Below, piece by piece: positions 46,100 to 57,382 of a DNA stretch of 64,000 nucleotides (position 1 is the stretch's first letter; every line of letters begins with the position of its first letter). Under the pieces are notes generated by a model, which saw only the letters and a program-made list of their open reading frames with translations, had not been told where the DNA came from and made no database searches. The translations under genes and the position numbers were made by a program. Source of the stretch: Symbiotaphrina buchneri (Eukaryota; Ascomycota; Symbiotaphrinales; Symbiotaphrinaceae); the NCBI GenBank assembly GCA_001599915.1, contig BCIG01000027.1, forward strand, positions 186,001-250,000. Direction: 5' to 3'.

Positions 46100-46720
46100 G
46101 CGTCAAAGTCCCGATGGGCTCTAGGCTTGACTATCCTATTCTCAAGAACGATTACAGTGCAGGTGCCACAGCTGCATCACATATCTTATCGATCTAGCAG
46201 TATTTCCTTGCATGCTCAACTGCTCCGCATTGATCGAGTTGCGACGTGGTTGTTATTGCAGCGGAGCTATACCTCGTGTACATCTATGACTTCTTTTTTT
46301 GGGGGGGGGTTTGGCTATGGCATGTGCATGGTTTCAAGGGGCAGCATGGCGTCTTCTGGACCCTCGAGTCCGGCGCTTTTATGGGCTTGCATCTGGTCCC
46401 TTTTCAATTGTCCCGTCATGCTTTCGGCAGCGGCAATCTTGTCGAATATGACAGACTGGTTAAGATGGACGGATGACTTTCGGTATCATCGGAGATAGAT
46501 TTCAATGAGCAAGTCTATTAAGAAGCTCGGCGTTTTACCAATACCTTATGCAGTCCGAGCCTGGGTTGCGACGTGACCGTAGATTGAGGGCTCAGCCCTG
46601 AAGGATTATGTAAGCGAGCGGAGTGCGCACTGTCTCCACTAGCAGAGCCACAAGATCGCGAAACCAGCGAAAAGTTCCATCTCGACAATCGACAACCGGG
46701 CATCATCGACAACCGCCAAA
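46100..46720. other. Intergenic region upstream of eL18
   Basis: Promoter region of the ribosomal protein gene and 3' flank of the carrier. It holds a T7G9 tract (46294-46309) and a TACCTTA word (46543-46549). A 76-codon hydrophobic frame (46246-46476) crosses the tract and is not supported. Confidence 0.55.
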
Positions 46721-47529
46721 ATGGGTACGTGAAACTACAATCGAGTCGTGGTACTGCAGAAGATTTGTCAAAGACTGCTTCTTAAAGTTCCACGGCGTCT
46801 TTGAGATTGTATGAACTGGGGCTGATCGTGGCCACTGTATAGGTATCGATCTCAGAGCCCACCATGTCAAGAACAGCCACCGCACGGCTCCTAAGAGCGA
46901 CAATGTCTATCTGAAGCTCTTGGTGAAGCTTTACCGCTTCCTGGCTCGTACGTGTACCCGAGATTCGTGCCAGAGTTGTAGGTCACTGACTCGGTGGATC
47001 CAGGTCGCACCGACTCCGCCTTCAACAAGACAGTCCTCCGCCGCCTTTTCATGTCCCGCATCAACCGGCCTCCCATGTCGATTTCCCGCATTGTTGCTGT
47101 TGGCGCCAACCCTCACGCGGCGAAGGCCAATGAAGGAAAGACGATCGTTATTGTTGGCACTGTCACCGATGACAACCGTCTGTTGGAGGTACCGAAGTTG
47201 AGCATCGCCGCTCTGCGCTTCACCGCGACCGCCCGTGCCCGGATCGAGAAGGCTGGTGGGGAGTGCTTGACCCTGGATCAGCTCGCTCTGCGGTCACCGA
47301 CTGGCGCCAACACTCTGTTGCTCCGCGGCCCTAAGAACGCCAGAGAGGCAGTCAAGCACTTTGGCTTCGGTCCTCACAGCCACAAGGTGGGTGATCGCGT
47401 TGGGAAATGTCCCAGAGATTGGGGTGTTGTGCTGACAGTGCCTACTATTAGAAACCCTACGTCGAGAGCAAAGGACGGAAGTTCGAGCGGGCCCGTGGCC
47501 GGAGGAGGTCGAGGGGTTTCAAGGTGTAG
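46721..47529 (+). CDS. rpl18: 60S ribosomal protein eL18 (RPL18)
   Basis: Four exons (46721-46724, 46843-46947, 47004-47386, 47452-47529) join to 189 residues. Exon 1 is just ATG plus G, followed by a 118-nt intron; this early intron is common in fungal ribosomal protein genes. The spliced protein starts [20 protein letters not shown], then [31 protein letters not shown], and ends with a basic tail [18 protein letters not shown]. It is a component of the large cytosolic ribosomal subunit. Strong and constitutive expression is expected. Codon choice in exon 3 is biased toward C-ending codons compared with neighbours, as in highly expressed genes. Confidence 0.97.
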
Positions 47530-47902
47530 AGGAAGGTCTGAATGGAAGGGGACGTCGATAACAAGGAGCTGTAACGAAGGCGCATGGGCTCTAGTACTCC
47601 TGCAGACTTTACAATTAGGGAATGCTGGAATGATTGCTACGTTGTCCATCACACAAAAGCACTGCCAAAAAAGCATGGGTCAACTCAGTTCCGGGAACTC
47701 GTGAGGTTCTTAAGTTCGAGGTTATGCGTCGAGAATCAGAATCACCTCCTGAACAATGGATGGACAAAGTGTCAATGCCTGGCAGTCGTCCATGGTCTAC
47801 GTGAGACCACCAGCCTACGAAAGTAATCCGGCTCGGCCCATTGAGATCGTTTCGCTACCGATTGAACAGCTCATTCACGATGTTCATGGGGAAATATAGA
47901 TT
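47530..47902. other. Convergent intergenic region
   Basis: About 370 bp between the stops of eL18 (+) and PRO2 (-). Nothing recognised. Confidence 0.6.
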
Positions 47903-49444
47903 CTAGAGCGGTAACTTTTCATGCTTCCAACTTTTCCCGCCCTCGCCTTCGAAATAATCGCCGGCCACTTGTCCCTTGCCCCTGAGCAAATACTTGTAGA
48001 TCATCAAGCCTTCCAGTCCCACGGGTCCTCTGGCGTGGATCTTGTTCGTGCTGATTCCTACCTCAGTGCCAAATCCAAAGCGCATTCCATCCGCCATCCG
48101 TGTACTCGTATTCCAAAATACGCCCGCGCTGTCGACGCCGGCCATGAAACGATCTGCGTCTTCCTGTGACACAGTAAGGATAGCGTCTGTGTGGTGCGAT
48201 GAATGGGCATTAATATGTGCTATTGCCAGTTCAACAGGATCACCGCCGTCGTTTGAAGGGATGGTCTTGATCGCCAGAATGAGCTCCAGGAATTCTGTGT
48301 TATAGTCCGCCTCGGAGGCATCTTGTAAAAGAACCGCTTGATCTTTTCGTAGACTGCTCGCAAGCCCGGCTTTGGACTGAGGGTCGCAGCGCAGGGATAC
48401 GCCTTTCGAAAGGAGCGCATCGGCCACGGCAGGCAAGATGGTGGTTAAAGCGCCTTCATCAACCAGCAATGTCTCCACGCTATTACAGGCAGCCGGATAT
48501 CCGGTCTTCGCGTCTACCAGGACTCTGATGGCAGTATCCGGGTCAGCATCCTGACGGAGATAGATGCTGCATAAACCGTCCGCATGTCCGAGAACAGGAA
48601 TCCTAGTGTTGTTCTTGATATATCGGACCAATTCATTGGAGCCTCGCGGGATTACCAGGTCAATATATCTGTCGAGGGTAAGGAGTGAGGGTATAACGTC
48701 CCGCGTCGTGAGGAGTTGTATGGAATCGTTGGGGACTGCGGTGTCCCGTATTGCTTCTGAGATGACGGTGGATATAGCTATGAAGGATTCGGTGGATTCT
48801 TTGCCTCCTGCAAGTTTCCAGGTCAGAGCACTCTTTGGAATTTCGCCCGATAGTCGTACCTTTAAGGATGGCTGCATTACCTGACTTGATAGCCAGGGAT
48901 GCTATATTCGCAATGACTTCCGGTCTTGCTTCGAAGATAATCAGGAGGACTCCAATTGGACAGGTTACGCGCTGCAGCTCCAGGCCGTCGTCTAGTCGCG
49001 TTCGTAAGGTTGTCTTGCCGACTATCACCCAGCAGTCAGCATTTGAGCAGCTATATGCAGTCCACGCCCCACGTAGAAGGGACGGAGAGACGGAGAGACC
49101 GAACGATCGGCGTCATGAATGCTCCATTGCTATGGCCACATACCTGGGTCTTCCAGTTCTCGGACGTCCAAGATACCCTTGAGCATATCCTCCCATTTGC
49201 CCTTTCGCCCAAGGTCCAGCCGCTTGAGGACACTGTGACTAAGCTTCCCATCTTCTGCTGCCTTCCTTGCGGCTACCAGATCCCTAGCATTGGCAGCGAG
49301 GATGTCGTCTCTAGCATTCGACAGCGCATGGTGGATGGCGGTCAACGCTGCGTTGCGCGCCGCTGCCGGAAGAACTGCTAAGCTGCGGGCGGAAATCGAG
49401 GCCGCCCGCGCCACGGTTTCTGGGGAGGAATTTGTGAGAGACAT
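47903..49444 (-). CDS. pro2: Gamma-glutamyl phosphate reductase
   Basis: Three exons (49444-49144, 49021-48860, 48807-47903) join to 455 residues, as in yeast Pro2. Marks are the N-terminal helix [16 protein letters not shown], the cofactor segment [63 protein letters not shown], the catalytic Cys block [14 protein letters not shown], and [23 protein letters not shown]. It reduces gamma-glutamyl phosphate to glutamate semialdehyde with NADPH, the second step of proline synthesis, in the cytosol. Both introns are GT-AG and preserve the conserved motifs they interrupt. Divergent with the COP9 subunit gene. Confidence 0.97.
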
Positions 49445-50289
49445 TGGCCAGTGACTACTGCTCTCCCATGTAGCCTGCCCTCAGTGCACAATGCTGAATG
49501 TCACTAATGGGGCGAAGCAGCGAGAGTTCGACTTAGGAGTCGGGAACAATTAATTATCGTGCACGGCGAGTGAGTAACACCCAGCAAGGCGCAAGGCGCA
49601 AGGCGCAGAAAAGTGAAATGCGGAGATACAATAATCCCGGTCCGCCAAGCCGGATATCCACCAATCAGCGACGCCATCTGGATAAGCAGAGCTTCGTTCG
49701 CTGGTGCTTCAATTATTAAGGTAATGGACCAAGTGCGGGCATGTTGATGAGCTCGGCTTTCTGTCGACTTCGCAAAGTCCGCCGGCATGATGCTCTTCCC
49801 ATAGTCTTTGCCCACCCAACGTCTACCTCATACACCGGTTGCCTATCAGCATTGTGACGGTTGTTGTGCGCTTCTCCTCGCCGTGCATCCCTGGGCTTAC
49901 CGGTACTTCACCGGGGTGAGTCCGCTAAACAAGCCAGCCGGTTCATGTGGAACCTTCTTTAACAGCTGTGCTTGAACCACATATCAGCACTGTTGCGGTG
50001 GACACCTTCACTGACGTTTTACAGGCATCAAGCATAACTTCGGACCAAAGATAGACGCCGAGCAGCATTTGAGTTCTGGAAGGCGACCTGTCTGACGGGA
50101 AGTTACCGCAGCTGGAGACCGGCAGCCACCTTTCGACTAAAGAAGTAGGAGACATTCCTCTGGAAAACCACGATAGTCAAGTAGGGTGTAAATGCTGGTG
50201 AAAGTGCTGGGCAATCGTGTGGTCGTTCGGAGGTCCTCCGTTTGCGGCAGTCCCTCATAAGGCCGTCTCCATCATTACAACAAACCACA
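49445..50289. other. Divergent promoter region, PRO2 and COP9 subunit 3
   Basis: It contains a 7-bp tandem repeat (GCAAGGC)3 at 49584-49604 and a TAAGGTA word at 49717-49723. No gene supported. Confidence 0.55.
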
Positions 50290-52030
50290 ATGGACAACCT
50301 GATCGCGACGCTCACGTCATTTCCGTCGGACTCGCCTGAGCCGCTCCCTGACTCGACTTATGACCATCGCATCAGACAACTGATCTCAGTATTGCATCAA
50401 CTTCCTGCGAGTCAATTATTACAGATTCAAAACGAGGGCATGAACATTTTCGATGTATGCCACTTCTCCTTGGTAACCTTCTGGATTCTATACAGACTAA
50501 TCCTGGCTTTCCAGACTCTCGACCCGTCGATACATAGCCTTCCCTATCTCTATGTTCTTCTTGCACATCTGCATCTCGCATCTTCCACGAATTCCGAATC
50601 GTCCAATGGCACAGGAGGGGCACTACATATGAGACCGGGAGATAAGATCTGGAGCCTTGCAATCCGGTTTGTTACGGAGTTTGACCCTAGACAAATCCGA
50701 TATGTTGGACCAGATTGGAGGCGTCTAGTCGAACACATTGCTGGCTCTGCAAGGGCCGCTTCAAACGTGAGCCTCGACTTGCATGATTTGTCCATAAGCT
50801 TCTAACAAGTGTCTCCATAGCCAGCAGCAGCTATAGCTCCACTGATGGCTGCAATGGTGCGACTGGATCCGAGCCTTGAAACCGTCACATCTACCCACGT
50901 TTTGTATCTCGAACTATGCCTAGAAGCAAGAGACTATGCTTCGGCATTGCCGCTATTCGTCTCTCCCGCCTTCAGTGTGTTCACGTGTCCGGGAGAGGAG
51001 CTGCCACCGAACACATATCTTTGCAACCTAAACTTACACAGCTCCCAGTTCATTACTGAAAGCGACTCGAAAGGCCTCTCAGCCCGACTTCAATACGAAG
51101 ATCTTCATTACTTCCTTCTCTTCGGTGCCACAGCCTTGATTGGTCTGAAATTATGGGATGAAGCCTATCATGTTCTCAAGCAGCTCATCACGTGGCCTCT
51201 GACGGAAGGAATCGTAAGCATGATGATGGTGGACGGGTACAAGAAATGGGTACTACTTGGTTTCATTAGAGAAGGCAGTCAGAGCTATGTACGTCGTATC
51301 GTTCCCAATGAATGGTCAAGTCTTCTTACACTATATCTGCAGAATCTACCGATACCGAGGGAGATAGCTAGTCAACAAGCCGCTCGGACATTGCGCGGGC
51401 TCTCCAGTCCGTACGGAGCCGTCACGCAGGCCTTTATGTCCGGCAATAGAGAAAGATTAGAACAAGAAATAGATGCGGGCCGGCAAATATGGGCAGATGC
51501 AAGTTTTGTCACAGTACTCACAATGCTTGCTCACTTTCGCTGACCATTTTCAGGACTGTAACGGAGGTCTTATACAACAGTTGCTCCTTGCCTTCCGCCG
51601 GTTCTCCATCGTCAACCTTTCGCGGGTATATGCGACATTACCTCTTCCTGAAGTAGCACGGCGTACTTCACCAACCCCTGAGGATGTTGAGGAGACCCGG
51701 CAATATGTGCAAGAATTGATAGACTCGGGTCGTCTAGATGCTGAACTGTCTCCTCCCGAGAACGATGAGCCCGGTTGGTTACGATTCGTGGACCATCCAT
51801 TGGACCAGGCAGCTGAGGGGCGGCTTCGGGTCAAGGTGGGGGAGGAGCTCGACAGCACTGTTCGGATAACGCAGGTCATCCAGAGGCTTGACCAGAAGAT
51901 GGCCTTGACCCCGGAATATATCGACTGGGCAAAGAAGGTCAGGAAGGCGGAGCAGGAAGCCAAGAACGAAGCGGACGCCGGCGATGTGACCATGGGTGAT
52001 GTGGAAGAAGACGTCATGGGTGATATGTAG
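50290..52030 (+). CDS. csnC: COP9 signalosome subunit 3
   Basis: Four exons (50290-50454, 50515-50766, 50821-51498, 51554-52030) join to 523 residues. The N-terminal helical repeats include LPYLYVLLAHLHLASS and THVLYLELCLEARDYASALP; the PCI domain follows with YEDLHYFLLFGATALIGLKL and QQLLLAFRRFSIVNLSRVYA, ending in an acidic tail (GDVTMGDVEEDVMGDM). It is a scaffold subunit of the CSN complex, which removes Nedd8 from cullins. The third intron (51499-51553) starts with GC, not GT: only GAT|GCAAGT...TTTCAG|GAC keeps the frame. No GT donor nearby works, as the GTTTTG alternative leads to a stop. Confidence 0.92.
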
Positions 52031-52554
52031 GGCATCTGAGAAACATGACCCAAGCAGGGAACCGCGTAATCTAAGATGTTTCCGACGGTCTATTTCCTGC
52101 ACCTAGGGCGACAGAAGCAATAGGTACTACGTTTGACGAGGAAGGTCTGAAAGATATTGGAACCATTTTCCAAAGGAATTTCGCGCCAAAAGGGAGGAAG
52201 AATCGGCCACTGACCAGTTCGCAATGCCTTGTCAATTGGGCTCGACCGGGAGTTCTCAGGAGAATAGTCGGATTGTTGGGCAATTCAGATGACTCGGGGC
52301 ATCCATGGATAAATACACGCAGTGTAGGGCGTCCGGCTTGGCTGAGAATAGGCTGTAGGCACACATATCCCAACCAATATTAGACAAGATCAAACGCCTG
52401 GATTTTGCTATTTCGTGATAACTTGCTCATCCCCAAAAGACCTTAACGCCTGGCCTCGATACACTATAGACCACTTCCATGCCCTTTCTTGAAGGCCGCA
52501 TGGGAATAACTACTAGCGATATCAAACAATGCTCCACGGACGTTCGCGGCCCGC
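52031..52554. other. Convergent intergenic region
   Basis: Roughly 520 bp between COP9 subunit 3 (+) and ISU1 (-). Short frames only. Confidence 0.6.
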
Positions 52555-53269
52555 CTACGCCGTAGCGGTTTGAGGCGCTGTGGGCTCCATGACGGTCTCC
52601 ACATCCACCTTCGGCAGAGGTGCCCCAGTGTCACCCAGGTCGGTCTGTCGAGCCTTGGGGTTCTTGGTGTAATAATTTGAAATGGCCGACTTGATGGCAT
52701 CCTCAGCCAGCATGGAGCAATGTACTATCGAAACGTTAGCACCTCATTCATCCATCACTCCAGGAGCAGGTGTGACTCACGCTTCACAGGTGGCAGGCAG
52801 AGCTCCTTCGCGATCTCGGTATTCTTGATCTTGCCGGCATCCTCGAGGCTCATACCCCGCACAAGCTCTGTTAGGTAACTCGAACTGGCGATGGCGGAAC
52901 CACACCCGAAAGTCTTGAACTTGACGTCACTGATGGTGTTGGTGTTCGGGTCTACCCTGATCTGAAGCTTCATGACATCGCCGCAGGCGGGGGCACCGAC
53001 GAGGCCAGTACCAACGGCGGGGTCGTCCTTCTTCATCGATCCGACATTGCGTGGGTTGCTATAGTGGTCGAGCAGTAAGGATACAAGTTAGCTGTGCGTC
53101 CTGTGTATGCATGGCGATTGGTGAACCTATCTTTCTCATGGTAACTCCTTCGAGCATTGACGGCGGCCGGAGCCACAGCGTTGAAGGGAGAAAGGGTGGT
53201 AGGTCTGGCGGAAGCGGACAGGATTCGACCCGCAGAGCGGGGAGCAGTCGCAAGAGCGCGCCTGAACAT
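52555..53269 (-). CDS. isu1: Iron-sulfur cluster scaffold protein ISU1 (IscU type), mitochondrial
   Basis: Three exons (53269-53131, 53074-52781, 52724-52555) give 200 residues. The first ~40 residues are an Arg/Ala/Ser-rich presequence (MFRRALATAPRSAGR...) typical of matrix import. The IscU core follows: YHEKVLDHYSNPRNVGSM, GAPACGDVMKL with the first cluster Cys, FKTFGCGSAIASSS with the second, LPPVKLHCSMLAEDA with the Hsp70-binding LPPVK and third Cys. It assembles 2Fe-2S clusters with Nfs1 and frataxin. To keep KVLDHYSNPRN, intron 1 must run from ATAGGT to TTAC (53130-53075), an AT-AC intron. A GT-AG alternative in the same place stays in frame but deletes VLDHY. Intron 2 is GT-AG. Confidence 0.93.
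53075..53130 (-). other. Putative AT-AC intron of ISU1 (56 nt)
   Basis: Boundaries AAAG|ATAGGT ... TATCCTTAC|TGCTCG. A perfect fungal U2-type branch element CTAAC lies about 16 nt before the end. The donor resembles GTAGGT with G1 changed to A, and the last base is C instead of G, the paired change seen in U2-type AT-AC introns. Confidence 0.75.
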
Positions 53270-53944
53270 ACTGTGCGGCGTGTGGAAATATGCTTTGAGA
53301 GTTGCGTTGATGATGATGATGATGATTCGGTGTGCTTGTCTGATCGTGGTGGATGTTGTACTGTATTGTGTAGGAAGAGAGATTCGAGAACGGATGAGGA
53401 TGATGGGAATACGAAGTAATAATAATACGGTGGTCCAGATGATTGGCAGCGTAGCGGTCGGAGGAATCGCTGATTCGCTCACACAGGCTCGGCCATCGCT
53501 CTTTTAGTCCTTCAATTCCCCGGGTGGCGGCGGTCGACAAGTGACGACAGATCACATGACTCATGCGCAAATCATACGGAGTACTTCGTACTGAATACAC
53601 CAAGTAGCGCAAAGCACCTCCTTACCTTACCTATACCTTGGGTACCTTATCTCACTTCGTTATCCAGAGTATCACAAGCAGAAGGCATCTCCAAAAGTGG
53701 TACGAAGCATGACGATAAATACCTTAGATTGTTCAATGTGTCATTCCCATGATTTTATTTCTTGTTTTTCTTTCCTGTCCCCTGCACTTTCGACGCCGCG
53801 TTCCTAACCGCTACCTTATGCTAATGCACCGTTTCAAACACTTCGTTCAGCCTCGTCGCCGACAAATGCATTCATCCTATGATAGCTCGCCCAGCAAAGC
53901 GGGAGCTCTCTGTTTGCGCCACGCAGCATGCCCCCTTCGTTTTT
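53270..53944. other. Intergenic region upstream of ISU1
   Basis: It holds a (TGA)6 run at 53308-53325, TACGGAGTA at 53575-53583, and three TACCTTA words (53623, 53643, 53812). The frame upstream of the ISU1 ATG stays open but has no other ATG, so I treat it as 5' UTR. Confidence 0.6.
53308..53325. repeat. (TGA)6 microsatellite in the ISU1 5' leader
   Basis: Six TGA units about 40 bp upstream of the ISU1 start codon. Confidence 0.8.
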
Positions 53945-56630
53945 TCAGGCCCGTTGGAAGAAATAGACATATGCATACTTCTTCATCTCCTCCACGTCAA
54001 CCGCTTTGACCACCTTCTCATCATTGAACAGCACCCAGGCTTCCCCCGGCTCACCAGGAATATGCTTGCGAACGAATGCCACATAATGTCTGTAGGAGCT
54101 GGTTAGCCATCACCTCGTCCGTGGGATTCAAACAACGCTCACCCTGCATGGACCGAACCTCCCTTATGGCAGACGATCGACTGCAATTGGAAATTTGCAG
54201 GAAGCTTGTCGCTTCCCGGAGTCTCCTTCGGCTCGGCATTCCCGTTGGACACGGAGTCGGAGGCTCCCTGTCCCTCATACTCGCCTTGATCATCTGGATG
54301 GCTGAAGAGCCACTCCACAGCCCTCTCCATGTCTCCCCCCGTCTCCTTTAGTGCTTTGCGAGCCTGTGGAGGACCGAAACCCATCGCTCCAAGCATTTCT
54401 ATCTTCTCTGGATCTGCAGACGCCGCTTCCCCCTGGGAAGCCGCACCCGAAGCGAGGTCTAGCGGGGTGTCTATGTCGGGGTCCTCCATATGTTCAAAGA
54501 GCCATGTCATCGCAGTCTCAGCGTCCAAGTTGCCCGTAGCATGCAGCGCCTTCTCGCCCCTCACGCGCGGAAAGCCCATTGCTTCCAGTTGCCCAAGTGC
54601 CGCCGAATTGGGGACAAACGTGTTCGATCTGACCTCTGTATCTGCATCTTCAGGGAGCTGCTCCTCGTCTGGCTGCAGACCGGGAGACTTATAGCGGTCT
54701 AACTGGAAAGGCTCATCACCCACGATAACCGGGATGTCCAGTTTCGTAGGAACCCAGTTCACGAGCTCAAAACGGCGAGCATTGACGACCAAAACCTCGG
54801 GGAAAGTCTTGAACATTGATCGCTTGAAGAATCCATCCTTGCTACCACAGGCCGGGCAAGTCAGTTCCACCGTCTCGTTTGCGGTGAAAATATCCAGACA
54901 TTCCTTGAAGGTGATGGGCTCGAACTCCTCAGGTCCACTCTGCTCTTGCTGCCGTGTGATTCGCCTTGCCGGGACGGGGATCGAAATGTTGTCTTGGATA
55001 TCCTCCCTATATCTTACTCTTCTGCAGCTCTTGCACTGCAACCGTTGTTCCATCACGAACGTGAAAGCCTTCACCGGATCCCGTGCGGCGCCGTTGTGAG
55101 TAGAGCGTGTCAACAGTTTGAAAAGATGTTGGAGCAGCTCAAACGCATCTTGCTGACGCATTGTAGAGAACTCCTCGTGCCCTTTCCCGATGAGATGCTT
55201 CAGCATGGCAGGTGCAAGCCCTCTTTGGTGTGGGATCTCAGGAGACTCTTCCGAGGCGATGACGTCGGTATCGGGGTGCGAGTAACGCCCTGAGAGGAGA
55301 CCGTCCGCAATTTTTCGCATCTGTGTCTCTAGGTCTTCAGCAGGTCTGTCTGTCACAGGTGGTGCTTCTGCGGGTCGATAGCAGCGCTCCCGAAACGCTG
55401 GTAGAGCAAAGAGACATTGTAATGTACTCGCAAGATAGCAGCTGTTGCCCAGGTTTTTCAAGCCGGTGAATCCTTCCCCAAAAAGAGGTTCTAGCTCCTT
55501 TCCATCTTCTGTTGTCATGGAGAATTCCCAACGCAGATTCTGCTCAATCTGCAACTCTGTAAGACTCTTCTCGGTCTTTTCTCTCTCCGCTATATTAATA
55601 CCCCAATGTGCCAGATGAGCCGCCAGTTCTGGGTCAGATCTCTCCTCATTACAAGCATAGCAGTAGATATCTGCCGTTCCTTCCGGTGTGATCGAGCCAA
55701 GCTTGACCGCAACCGGATGCTTGGTGCTGTCGAAATGTGCCAACCCGTGTGAATGCCCACCAACACCTCCGAATTGGGCCCTACCGCAGCCAAGATTGCC
55801 GCATTGTAGACATAGCCACAGGTTCTCTTTTAGGTCGCACATTGAGCAGTTCCCGAGATCTACGCGGTTTTGCTTAGTTCTGGCTCAGAAACCGCCCACA
55901 GGAAAGACTATAGTACCTTGAGATGCGATCTTTCGCGCAGGATCCTGCTCCAAGCAAAGAGTATGCTCGCATGGGGTTATTTCTTGCTCCCAAGCCTTGA
56001 TTTCCTCCTGACGTGCAAATGTGTTTGCATGCATCACGCCATCGATCATAGCACGGAGCTTCCCCTGACCAGGATCAATATCGCTAACACCACATTCATA
56101 ACATTTGACAGAAGTTTGTATATCGTATCGATCCGCTTCTGTTTCGGCGGCAATGGCTAGTTTTGTCATCTTCTGTGGTGGTTCATCTCGCTGTCGGCCA
56201 GGTTGCATCAGCATTTTTCCCCAGGGTTCTCGCCTGCGCACCTGCGAGATTATCGAACAAGTAACCCACCTTGACTTTCTTCCTTGTTCTCCGGATATTG
56301 AGCGCCAGAGGATGTTTTGACCGCTCGTAGTGGAGTGCTCCATGTTTTCTCTCGCCAGTACATCCGCCGTTGAAACAGTACAGACAGACATCCAAGCCGG
56401 TTGGATCATCCTTCAAGCCAAAAGGTCAGTTTCCGCGCGGAATCAACTTGGCAGGTCATGTTCCTGGCAGGGCACGCACGATAGAATCGAAGCATTGTGT
56501 GCAGTCCTCCCTATACACTGATTGCGTGGGGCCGGGTGGGCGGAGCTCTGCAGGAACCTGTCAGCAGGCGTACGGGATGGACAAGGGTCCCGCAGACCTC
56601 ACCTGGGGCGTTGACGTGCGTGCAACTCAT
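53945..56630 (-). CDS. ubp14: Ubiquitin carboxyl-terminal hydrolase 14 (UBP14/USP5 type)
   Basis: Six exons (56630-56603, 56547-56480, 56410-56270, 56190-55917, 55859-54143, 54089-53945) join to 790 residues. The first exon gives only MSCTHVNAP plus one base. The variant zinc-finger region has YREDCTQCFDSIDDPTGLDV and CYECGVSD; the UBP-type zinc finger follows with CEHTLCL, NCSMCDLKENLWLCLQCG and GGVGGHSHGLAHF. The catalytic Cys box is LGNSCYLASTLQCLF (about residue 310), the His box GGSVHAGHYVAFVR, split by the last intron. Two UBA domains (about 586-625 and 655-695; LEAMGFPR and LGAMGFGP) lie in between. It disassembles free unanchored ubiquitin chains to keep the proteasome running. Full-length and well conserved. 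Confidence 0.96.
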
Positions 56631-57382
56631 GCTAATGATCTGTATGGGAGGTTGTGTTGGTCAAATTGTATTGCGGCGTTCAGTAAAGGGTCAAGGCTCA
56701 AGGCTCAAGGTATTATTATTGTTCGGCTGGATACCTACAGTAGCTCAGGTACCTAGCGATGCTAGCTTGCGTCCCCACAAAGCGACGAAGTACGATAAGA
56801 CGTCAGCGACGAGCAGGTCGGTTACATGAGGTGGATAAGACTTAGGCTACAAGACTCAAGTCGGCATTTCGCGGCACTAAGCTACCTTTACCACGTTGTC
56901 TCGACGTTCCGGGAACAAAAGGTAAATAGGTACAATGTCCTCAGCAGATGTGGAATATCCGATGGAAAAAGTGGTCAGGAGCATAGAAAGTCAATCAATC
57001 AAGGAAACTGGCTGGGCGCGGGCGTCCAACTGGAAGCTCAGCTGTCCTCTTGCACTGAGGCTTTAGCTCAACAATCCAGCACACTGCCCTTACTGGCACA
57101 CGAAAAGACCACCACTGCCTCGAACTGGTTTCACCCGGGCCCAAGTGACGGACAAAGTGTTTGCGCATGCACATAGACTGCGATTTCCCAGCAGCGAGTT
57201 TACAAATGAGCCAGCAGAAACAGATGGAGGCACTATTGCCGGGAAGATGCGAAGGCATATCCGTCAGCAAGTCATCCCTCGCTCCATTGCTCCCCGCTCT
57301 CATCAAACTCGGAGCAAGTGCCTCGGAATGTCCCTATGGAATTGATAACATCAATGTTTGGAGGCATTTGAGATATTGTCTG
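56631..57382. other. Intergenic region upstream of UBP14
   Basis: Promoter of UBP14 (reads left) and 3' flank of the dienelactone-hydrolase gene. A GGCTCAA direct repeat lies near 56692-56708. Small frames are not supported. Confidence 0.55.

Noticed and set aside
46246-46476. 76-codon hydrophobic frame across a T7G9 tract
   Set aside because: Depends on a homopolymer tract and has no family features.
46725-46842. snoRNA inside the first eL18 intron
   Set aside because: A CTGA is present but no matching C box or ACA end could be found by eye.
49584-49604. (GCAAGGC)3 as a CRISPR-like or phage-type repeat
   Set aside because: Three contiguous 7-bp units without spacers in a fungal promoter; a simple tandem repeat.
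53058-53126. GT-AG intron GTTCAC...CTATAG in ISU1 as the main form
   Set aside because: It is in frame but removes VLDHY from the strongly conserved IscU start, whereas the AT-AC choice restores it exactly.
53270-53482. N-terminal extension of ISU1 by about 70 codons
   Set aside because: The frame is open but has no ATG before the MFRRAL start, which is an ideal mitochondrial presequence.
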